Below are positions 15,352-22,270 of a DNA stretch of 64,000 nt, one piece after another. The stretch is from Pseudomonadota bacterium (lineage in GTDB: Bacteria > Desulfobacterota > Desulfobulbia > Desulfobulbales > SURF-16). The stretch's first letter is position 1. The number at the start of each line of letters is the position of its first letter. Location of the stretch: assembly GCA_018816555.1 (NCBI GenBank), contig JAHIVT010000048.1, forward strand, positions 1 through 64,000, written 5' to 3'. The notes beneath the pieces were generated by a model that was not told the origin of the DNA, did no database searches, and worked only from the letters and a program-made list of their open reading frames with translations. The position numbers and the translations under genes were made by a program.

Positions 15352-16542
15352 TTATGAAATTCCGGGTAGTTGTATACAGAATGTTGTGCCTTTGCCCACT
15401 TCACTGGTCACACTGATCTGACCGTTGTGATTTTTCACTATGGTGTAACAGGTGGACAGGCCGATACCGATCCCTTTGCCGACCGGCTTGGTGGTAAAAA
15501 AAGGCTCAAAAAGCTTGTCCTGCAATTCTAAAGGAATGCCGCAGCCGGAATCTTCCACAATCAGTCCCGCACCGCCGGTTTCGTCCGGATAGGTTTTGAT
15601 CAGTATAGTGCCGCCTTCACCACTGGCATCAAGGGCATTAGTCAACAGGTTGATGATGACCTGCTTAAGTTGCGATTCGTCACCCATAATCAACGGCAGC
15701 TTGTCATCTAATTCAATTTTAACAATAACTTTGTGCTGTTCTTTAAAATGGTGCTTCAGGATAAACAGGGTATCATTAATACAATCGTTTACGTTCACCG
15801 GGCACAGACTGGAGGCCATGGGCCGGCTGAAGGTGAGCAGCGTGCGGACGATATCCCGGCAGCGCAGGCATTCTTTGATAATGGTATCGGTATATTCTTG
15901 AAAATCGTTATATAGATCTTCATCCACCTGTTCGTGCACCCGGCCGAGTCTGCGCCGCAATCCTTCGGCAAAGCCGCTTATGGCGGTGAGAGGGTTGTTT
16001 ATTTCATGGGCCACTCCGGCGGCTAATGCCCCCACGGTAGCCATTTTCTCAGCCTGATAAAATTGCGACTGAAATTCTTTTTCCACCGTGACATCCCGTT
16101 TAAAGAGCAGCACGTTGCGTTCGCCGGTAAGACTGGTCTTCAGCGGCGAGGCAATCAACTCAAAATGCCTGAATTTGTCCCCCACTTTATGAATGCAGGA
16201 ATCCTTGCATATTTCATCACGATCCAATGCCTTGATAACCGGGCAGCCATCACAGGGCGTATCTCTGTCACGAAAAAACTTATAACAGTATTGCCCCTTC
16301 GGGTCGGTATCCGGATACCATTCCTTGAAAATATGGTTGACCGATTGGATTTTCAGGTCTTCGGAAAGTACCACCATCATATCGGTTATGGCGTCCAGCA
16401 GTCCCTTGAATTCCTGGCGTTTCTTCTCCAGCTCACGGTTCGAATGCTTCAGTTCCTCTACTTTACGTTGAAGTTCCTGATAAAAACCGAGTTTGCAGTG
16501 TTCAATTCCGATAAGATCAGCAAGAGTGGTGGGGGCAGACAT
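15352..16542 (-). CDS. PAS-domain sensor histidine kinase
   Basis: A 396-aa kinase with no clear transmembrane segment, so probably cytoplasmic. An N-terminal coiled-coil-like stretch (residues about 20-45) is followed by a PAS domain with a Cys cluster (YCYKFF, TPCDGCPV, CKDSC). Then come the HisKA box with phosphorylated His in AAGVAHEINNPL and an HATPase domain (NLLTNALDA, DSGCGIP, GIGIGLST). The Cys-rich PAS could bind a metal or sense redox state. I start at ATG 16542, seven bases after an AGGAGG; the alcohol dehydrogenase stop overlaps it as TGATG. It should phosphorylate the adjacent regulator. Confidence 0.9.
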   Translation of the reverse strand: MSAPTTLADLIGIEHCKLGFYQELQRKVEELKHSNRELEKKRQEFKGLLDAITDMMVVLSEDLKIQSVNHIFKEWYPDTDPKGQYCYKFFRDRDTPCDGCPVIKALDRDEICKDSCIHKVGDKFRHFELIASPLKTSLTGERNVLLFKRDVTVEKEFQSQFYQAEKMATVGALAAGVAHEINNPLTAISGFAEGLRRRLGRVHEQVDEDLYNDFQEYTDTIIKECLRCRDIVRTLLTFSRPMASSLCPVNVNDCINDTLFILKHHFKEQHKVIVKIELDDKLPLIMGDESQLKQVIINLLTNALDASGEGGTILIKTYPDETGGAGLIVEDSGCGIPLELQDKLFEPFFTTKPVGKGIGIGLSTCYTIVKNHNGQISVTSEVGKGTTFCIQLPGIS

Positions 16543-17690
16543 CACCATACCTCCTCGCAAATCGAGAGCAGATCTTCCCATGATGCCGGTTTGGGATTGG
16601 TCAGATTGCAGACATCATTGACAGCCATTTTACAGATTGGTTCAAGATACTGTCTGTCACCTTCGCTGACCTCATCGCTGAGCCTTAAGGAAACATTGAA
16701 TGAGGCAAAAAAATCCTCAAGTTTAGCAATTCCCGCCAGGGCGGTTTCATCGTCCGAACCAAGCCGTTTGTCGAGTATGACCCGGCCGATATCAGCCATT
16801 CTGGCAGGACATGACGGCATGTTAAAGCGCATGACCGCAGTAAGCAGTATTGGATGAACGACTCCGTGGCTCATGTCGAACTGGCCGCCCAGAGAATGGG
16901 CCAGGGCGTGCTCGGCTCCAAGTCCTGCATTGCTGAAGGCCATTGATGCATATGTAGAGGCAACACTCAATTGTTCCAAAGAATCTAAAGAATGTGTTTC
17001 TACAGCATGTTGCAGATTACGGAGAATCAGATCGATGGCTTTCAGGGATTGCGGCATGGTGAACGGGGAGGCGATGGGAGAAAGATAGGCCTCAATGGCA
17101 TGGGCCAGGGCGTCCACCGCGGACTGGGTAATCTGCTTTTCCGTTTTTGTACGTAAAATAAGCGGGTCGACGATGGATATATTGGGAACCAGGGTGCGGG
17201 TGATGATGGACATTTTTACCGCACGTTTCACATCGGTGATGATACAGAACTGTGATATATCAGATCCGCTCCCTGCGGTGGTTGTGATGAATACCATGGG
17301 CGGCAGAGGGTGCTGGACTCTGTTGGCCCCTTCATAATCACGGATCTTGCCTCCGTTACTGGCAATAATGGCAATGCCCTTGGCCGTATCCATTGCGCTG
17401 CCTCCGCCAATTGCCATGATGACATCAGCCCGATTTTTGAGATAGAATTCCGCGCCCTCCTCCACCTGGTAATCGCGGGGATTGGAGGTCACCCTGGGAT
17501 AATAGATCCAGTCTATGCCTTCGGCTTTCAGGATATCCATGAGGCGTTGCACCCAGCCGGCCTCCTCAATGCCGGGATCACTGACTAAAAAGATCTTTTT
17601 TGCGCCATGTCTCAGTGCATATTGCCCAGCATATTTGATACTTCCTCTGCCAAAAATTATTTCAGGAATAGCGAATTTAGTTGTTTCCAT
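16542..17690 (-). CDS. Iron-containing alcohol dehydrogenase
   Basis: A 382-aa group III (Fe-type) alcohol dehydrogenase. The NAD-binding GGGSAMDTAKG lies near residue 95. The iron ligands are an Asp and three His in DALAHAIEAYLS and in the stretch GAEHALAHSLGG and SHGVVHP. It would oxidise a primary alcohol such as ethanol to the aldehyde, the substrate of the neighbouring Mop. I prefer ATG 17690 (METTKF) over the ATG four codons upstream because AGGA is well spaced from it. It is the first gene of an operon with the sensor kinase and regulator and has its own sigma-54 promoter. Confidence 0.92.
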   Translation of the reverse strand: METTKFAIPEIIFGRGSIKYAGQYALRHGAKKIFLVSDPGIEEAGWVQRLMDILKAEGIDWIYYPRVTSNPRDYQVEEGAEFYLKNRADVIMAIGGGSAMDTAKGIAIIASNGGKIRDYEGANRVQHPLPPMVFITTTAGSGSDISQFCIITDVKRAVKMSIITRTLVPNISIVDPLILRTKTEKQITQSAVDALAHAIEAYLSPIASPFTMPQSLKAIDLILRNLQHAVETHSLDSLEQLSVASTYASMAFSNAGLGAEHALAHSLGGQFDMSHGVVHPILLTAVMRFNMPSCPARMADIGRVILDKRLGSDDETALAGIAKLEDFFASFNVSLRLSDEVSEGDRQYLEPICKMAVNDVCNLTNPKPASWEDLLSICEEVW

Positions 17691-17784
17691 TTTGATTACC
17701 ATCCTAATTTTTATTTATCATCCTATGTTAGGACTGAATATTTATGAGAAAGTTCAGGCTGTTGACACCTTGAGATTTTTTTGA

Positions 17785-17799
17785 GCAGGTTTCATGCCA
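17785..17799 (-). promoter_or_regulatory. Sigma-54 promoter for the alcohol dehydrogenase-kinase-regulator operon
   Basis: The minus-strand sequence TGGCATGAAACCTGC has the GG and GC dinucleotides 10 nt apart and matches the consensus except for C in place of the first T of TTGC and T for C in the -24 box. The start of transcription is expected near 17773, about 80 nt before the ATG. It places the regulator under its own control. Confidence 0.8.
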
Positions 17800-17955
17800 G
17801 ATCTGAAACAGCTAAGAAATCAAGCTATTACAATAATGAATCATTGCATAAATGTGGCAAAATGTCCCATAAAATGAATGAAGCGTGTCAGGATGAAGAT
17901 AAAAAAGGACAGCTTTGAGCTGTTATACGTATGTACGCAGGGGATCGAACGAAGT

Positions 17956-18002
17956 GTATCAAAATGACCCGCTCTTTTTTAACTGATGGGTCATTTTGAT
18001 AC
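17956..18002 (-). promoter_or_regulatory. Enhancer-like paired boxes upstream of the alcohol dehydrogenase operon
   Basis: Perfect 15-nt arms GTATCAAAATGACCC (17956-17970) and GGGTCATTTTGATAC (17988-18002). The cores TCAAAATGA (17959-17967) and TCATTTTGA (17991-17999) are 32 bp apart. Their midpoint, 17979, lies 187 bp from the sigma-54 promoter centre at 17792. The lack of a U tract argues against a simple terminator for the DUF488 gene. Confidence 0.75.
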
Positions 18003-18086
18003 AGGTATTTGAAGATAGACCTCTGTTAGCAGATGCGCTTTCATCTTCTGATTGAAAGCTGGCATACGACTGCCATCGATCTGATC

Positions 18087-18608
18087 TCATGGGGAGAAAA
18101 TCGGCAGACGGGGCTGAATACTATCTTTATCAAGGAGATCTTCTGCCGGAAGTAATGAACCATCGCTTCTGATATGAAGGACGGGAATATGGTGCCTCGT
18201 CACCAGCTCTTTTGCGATGAGCAGGTGACGATGGCATTTGCCGGGATCTTTTTCAGCACACATCAGGGCAATTCGCCAGCCATCAGCCAGACCTTGCCGA
18301 AGCCGATCAAGGCCGTGCCTGAATTTTTTTGATTCTGCAATTTTGCTGTAAAGTACCCTGCCGTTTGCATCGGAAAATCCGGGATCGGAAGGTTTGCCGC
18401 CGATTGCATCACACATGAAGATATATTTCAGCCCTGCATCTTGGATGGCTGATTGTATGTTACGTTTGTTGAACCACGTCACATAACGTGAATAGGGTGC
18501 GGATCTGACATCCACCACCACCTGAATGAACTTGGCTGTCAGCAGTTGCAGAAAGGTTGCCATATCGTGATTTGAATGGCCGATGGTAAAAATAGTATCG
18601 GACTTCAT
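18087..18608 (-). CDS. DUF488 family protein
   Basis: A protein of about 173 aa with the DUF488 hallmarks: TIFTIGHSNHD at the N-terminus, VDVRSAPYSRY near residue 30, and MCAEKDPGKCHRHLLI in the second half. The conserved Cys and His suggest an enzyme or metal site, but no biochemical function is established that I know of. I start at ATG 18608, where family similarity begins; an upstream ATG at 18647 would add 13 residues. It follows the ferredoxin gene by a short gap on the same strand and may be co-transcribed with it. Confidence 0.8.
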   Translation of the reverse strand: MKSDTIFTIGHSNHDMATFLQLLTAKFIQVVVDVRSAPYSRYVTWFNKRNIQSAIQDAGLKYIFMCDAIGGKPSDPGFSDANGRVLYSKIAESKKFRHGLDRLRQGLADGWRIALMCAEKDPGKCHRHLLIAKELVTRHHIPVLHIRSDGSLLPAEDLLDKDSIQPRLPIFSP

Positions 18609-18671
18609 AATGGAGTCAGTAATACAGGTAATTGAAGCATAAATCATGCGGAAAGTTCAATTATGCCGGTA

Positions 18672-18872
18672 TCAACCGCCCTCTTTCTCATAGTGGATGC
18701 AACTGGTCGGACAATTGCGCATGGCCTCCTCCACCAGTTCCTCATCACAGTCAAAACTAACGACTCTGGCTGTATCCATGCCGCGTTCAAAACTGAAACA
18801 ACGGGGGCATATATCCGCACAGCTGCCGTCGCCGATACACTCATGCTCATCAATGTAAAACGGTTTTGCCAT
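18672..18872 (-). CDS. Small ferredoxin with Asp at one cluster position
   Basis: A 66-aa single-cluster ferredoxin. The N-terminal ligand loop is CIGDGSCADICP, that is C-x2-D-x2-C-x3-CP, and the distal Cys lies in CPTSCIHYE. In Pyrococcus furiosus ferredoxin the same Cys-to-Asp change gives a [4Fe-4S] cluster with one Asp ligand that easily becomes [3Fe-4S]; the same may hold here. The highly acidic C-terminal half is typical of soluble electron carriers. GAGGAG lies 8 nt before the ATG. The redox partner is unknown. Confidence 0.85.
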   Translation of the reverse strand: MAKPFYIDEHECIGDGSCADICPRCFSFERGMDTARVVSFDCDEELVEEAMRNCPTSCIHYEKEGG

Positions 18873-19807
18873 CTGTCCATCTCCTCTGTAATTTATCTTT
18901 TTTCAACCTACTTATTATACTGAGCTGCAAGAGAAATCAAAGCCATTGATTGATGAATTCCGCTTTTCATATCAAAACTCCTCTATTTCGATTGTTTTTG
19001 TTCTATCCATCTTCAATCTGGAAACCTCTGCCGAATCATAGCTTTCCTATCCTTCCTCAACCCAACTCCCACACAATCACAACTGCTGACACAGGGAAAA
19101 GAGGTTCTTGAAATGGTTTCGTGACGTTTGTGAACCATGTGACGCACAAAAAATCATGTTTTTTTTCCCGTATCACCACCATCAGTTGCGTAAATTCACC
19201 CAATTGTGGGTGTAAACCCCCATTTTCAACTACGTGATTCCATTATTAGCTTCCCGAAAAATGAGCCGCCATTCACCTAACATTTTAATTCTATTAATTT
19301 TTTTAAAATTGTCAGGGTTACTGCTGTCACAGAGCATAAATTTTGCATCATTCAAAAGAGTTATACGGTCAGGATATCAGTAAATTTAAATATAGGATGT
19401 TAGGTTCTGGTCGGAGTGATATGGGCTATTATAGCGTCAGGATGGTCTTGTCATATCATCCGATAGTTGCTTTTTATCGCCTACCACTTGTTCACATCTG
19501 TGAATACAGCGAATTACCTCTTCCTAAAGTTTTTCACTCCAACCCTGAAGTATCGCCGTGGTTCCCGACCAAATACTTTGAAACTTGTGGTACTGCGAAA
19601 ACGCCAGGATAGTTCAGAGAGATTTTTAGTGGTAACTCGTATATGCCCGTAATAGTCAAGGGAGTTTAGCGCATTACAGCCCCATGACTCATGAAACTGT
19701 TGATTAAACCGGTTCCCCAAACCCGTGGCGCGGGTCGCCGCTTTGCATGTAAAAATGACAATTCGGACCTCGGCAATAGTGTAACAAATTACAGAAAAGG
19801 AGAAATA
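18873..19807. other. Long AT-rich intergenic region, no recognised gene
   Basis: About 930 bp separate the divergent ferredoxin and secreted-protein genes. No open frame has a convincing ribosome binding site or recognisable product. The hairpin ACCCG-TGGCG-CGGGT (19721-19735) lies some 70 nt before the secreted-protein ATG. I see no known riboswitch or repeat. Confidence 0.4.
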
Positions 19808-21685
19808 ATGAAGAATAAATTTTTAACAGCGTTGCTAACAGGATTGTTTCTGTTTGTGATGGGCGGTCCAGCCCTGGCACAATCATTAACAGGTCCAGCT
19901 TATCCGCTTCTTGATGGAACTTATGGACAATGGACTGGCGGAAGCGGTAACCCTGGCGATACTGGCGGACTCACATGGAACTATGGGAACTTCGACCTTT
20001 CGGCGTTCAACGAACTTTATTGGGCTCCAACACTGGTTAATGTGTCCCTAGATGGTGGAAATCATACAACTTCTTTAACTTATACTGGAAACACCGCTAC
20101 GACGGCAACCTGGATGGGCGATACTTACTATGCTTATAGTAGCTCATGGGTTGCGACAAGATTTACTTTAACTAATCCACAAGGATGGCTTGTGGATGCA
20201 AGACCATCAGGTACTCCAGGAGCTGCAGTCGATATCACTGGCGATTTCTCTGTCATACTTCTCGTGGAAGTTAATTATAATGGTTTGTGGGTGGCAGCAA
20301 ACAACTTGCAACAATACAATAACAATCTTACCAATATTAGCATAAATGCCGGATTTTATTATGGATGTATTGATACCGACAGTGACGGTATCGGTGATTG
20401 TGTGGATAGTTGCCCGAATGACATCAACAAAACCGAAGCAGGCATCTGCGGCTGCGGCGTTGCTGATATTGACAGCGACGGCGACGGCACCTATGATTGT
20501 CTTGACGGCTGCCCGGCTGACCCCAGCAAGACCGCTTCCGGTCAGTGCGGTTGCGGTGTGGCGGATACCGATACGGATGGTGACACAATCGCTGACTGCA
20601 ATGATAGCTGCAATGACCTTATCGACACTGACGACGACGGCACGGCGGACTGCGTTGACGGCTGTCCGGCGAATCCTGCCAAAATCGCACCTGGCTTTGG
20701 CGGCTGCACGGCATCGGATGTAGCGGTGGAACCGGCTCCGGAAGTGACGGTGAACCCGGTTCCGGAGGTTGAGGTGACCATTGCCGACGTAACCGATGCC
20801 TGCATCCTTGCCTCTGACCTGACCAGCCTTGACATGCCGGTTGGCTACCAGGCGGTGGGTGACATCTATGAAATCAGTACTGACTGTTCCTTAACAACGG
20901 CCACGGTCTGTCTCACTTATGACGAAAGCAAGGTGCATATCAGCGAACTTGACCTCAAGCTCTTGCATTACACCAACGGCCAGTGGCAAGACATCACCAC
21001 CATTTTGAATGATGAGAACAACACCGTCTGCGGTGAAACCACCTCCTTCTCGCCCTTTGTGGTGGGAGAAATGATCGGTGACGTCCATGTTCTTCCTGCG
21101 CTCAGCTCCCTTACTTCACTGGAAGACGATCTGGTTGTGACCTTTGACGGCAGCCGCTCCTCCTGCTATGACCTGGCCTATGACGCCTTAGGGATCGCCT
21201 ATCCGGTTGACCTTCTCTGTGAATACAGCTGGGATTTCGGCGATAACGGCGCTGGTATGGAGTTGGGAGGCAATGGCGAGGATATTGTAGTCTATGAGTA
21301 TAGTGCTTCTGGCACCTATACTGCAACGCTCACCATGAGCGAGCCGAACAGCGGCGTGACCGTCTCGAAAACCGTGACCGCCACGGCGGCTTTGGTTGAG
21401 CCCCAGGGAGCTGCCGCGGATTTTGCCTCAGCAGTGAATGACAAAACCGTGACGATTACCGCACCAACCCTGGATGCCTCGGTGGTTCGTGCTTACATCT
21501 ACTGGGGTGACAGGAAACGTACCGTTTCAATCAATCCCCAGGTCGACCTCACGACTGGTATCAGTTATACCTATGCCCGTGGCGGACGTGACTATAACAT
21601 CCGGGTGCAGACCATTGATGCTGCTCACAACATGAGCGACTACACCTTCACGGAAGATGGTGACCTGACGGTTACTATTCCGTAA
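19808..21685 (+). CDS. Secreted protein with thrombospondin type 3 repeats and a PKD domain
   Basis: A 625-aa exported protein. Residues 1-25 are a signal peptide (MKNKFLTALLTGLFLFVMGG, cleavage after ALA). Residues about 26-220 are rich in Gly, Thr, Asn and Tyr and look beta-structured. Residues about 225-325 carry four Asp/Cys calcium-binding thrombospondin type 3 repeats (such as DTDSDGIGDCVDSCP and DTDDDGTADCVDGCP). A PKD-like domain with YSWDFGDNG and YSASGTYTATLT follows near residue 475-540, then a Fibronectin-like end. I see no sortase or PEP-CTERM anchor. The start has AAGGAG 6 nt upstream. It could be a surface or matrix protein; ligand unknown. Confidence 0.82.
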   Translation: MKNKFLTALLTGLFLFVMGGPALAQSLTGPAYPLLDGTYGQWTGGSGNPGDTGGLTWNYGNFDLSAFNELYWAPTLVNVSLDGGNHTTSLTYTGNTATTATWMGDTYYAYSSSWVATRFTLTNPQGWLVDARPSGTPGAAVDITGDFSVILLVEVNYNGLWVAANNLQQYNNNLTNISINAGFYYGCIDTDSDGIGDCVDSCPNDINKTEAGICGCGVADIDSDGDGTYDCLDGCPADPSKTASGQCGCGVADTDTDGDTIADCNDSCNDLIDTDDDGTADCVDGCPANPAKIAPGFGGCTASDVAVEPAPEVTVNPVPEVEVTIADVTDACILASDLTSLDMPVGYQAVGDIYEISTDCSLTTATVCLTYDESKVHISELDLKLLHYTNGQWQDITTILNDENNTVCGETTSFSPFVVGEMIGDVHVLPALSSLTSLEDDLVVTFDGSRSSCYDLAYDALGIAYPVDLLCEYSWDFGDNGAGMELGGNGEDIVVYEYSASGTYTATLTMSEPNSGVTVSKTVTATAALVEPQGAAADFASAVNDKTVTITAPTLDASVVRAYIYWGDRKRTVSINPQVDLTTGISYTYARGGRDYNIRVQTIDAAHNMSDYTFTEDGDLTVTIP

Positions 21686-21715
21686 ACATTTCGGAACAAG
21701 ATCCAAATACAACCA

Positions 21716-21747
21716 GGAGCAGGCAGAGCAATCTGTCTGCTCCTTTT
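21716..21747 (+). terminator. Rho-independent terminator of the secreted-protein gene
   Basis: GGAGCAGGCAGA and TCTGTCTGCTCC pair around a GCAA loop with one mismatch and are followed by TTTTGTTTTG. The hairpin lies 30 nt after the stop codon. Confidence 0.85.
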
Positions 21748-21953
21748 GTTTTGTGCGTAAAATATTCCGGCAGTAAGTGATGAACAAAATCCTGATCTTC
21801 CGACAGTCAGTCACCTACAAAATTTCAATCTCTCCCTTTCCTGAAAAAGTGCAAGCTCTATTTGATGATGGTTGGCCCGGTTATGAGGGACCATTTTGCA
21901 CGGTGAGTTAGCAGGCTGTTGAAACCAAACTGATTAATCATTGTACTTTTCAG

Positions 21954-22088
21954 AGTGTCATAGAGACCGAACAGGGTCTCTTCCACTACCTTGAAGTTTA
22001 CAATCGGCAAAGAAAGCATTCCACCAACGGTTACGAATTTCCTGCTCAATATAAACAGGAATGGGGAAACAACAGAAAAGAGGCTTAA
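21954..22088 (+). pseudogene. IS3-family transposase fragment (C-terminal rve end)
   Basis: Forty-four in-frame codons ending in TAA encode SVIETEQGLFHYLEVYNRQR and then KHSTNGYEFPAQYKQEWG. This is the typical C-terminus of the IS3-family integrase-like transposase (family form: EYIEVFYNRQRRHSTLGY). The frame is closed by a TAG at 21909-21911, and no upstream transposase domain or intact inverted repeats are visible, so this is a scar of an old insertion. It lies between the secreted-protein gene and the GH63 gene. Confidence 0.75.
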
Positions 22089-22270
22089 CTCAGGCTCCAC
22101 TCTTTTGTGGCAAGATCATTCTCCTGAGGAGGGTAAGGACAGAACGCTCATACAATCTTTATCCCCGCCCCATGGCTGATCCGAATTACGCATACGTCCA
22201 AAGTGGCCGGATCTATTGTAACGAAACAGCATTGGGGCAGCCGTCTAAGAGGTCTGCTGCCCCTGGCATG

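Noticed and set aside
17956-18002. Simple terminator for the DUF488 gene
   Set aside because: The hairpin is followed by no U tract, and its internal cores and distance to the promoter match two other regulatory sites.
19343-19612. Open frame of 89 codons in the AT-rich gap before the secreted-protein gene
   Set aside because: No ribosome binding site, atypical composition and no recognisable domain.
19732-19747. Possible sigma-54 promoter before the secreted-protein gene (GGGTCGCCGCTTTGCA)
   Set aside because: GG and GC are 10 nt apart and TTTGCA is good, but the -24 box lacks TGGCA and no paired TCAnnnTGA boxes are found upstream.
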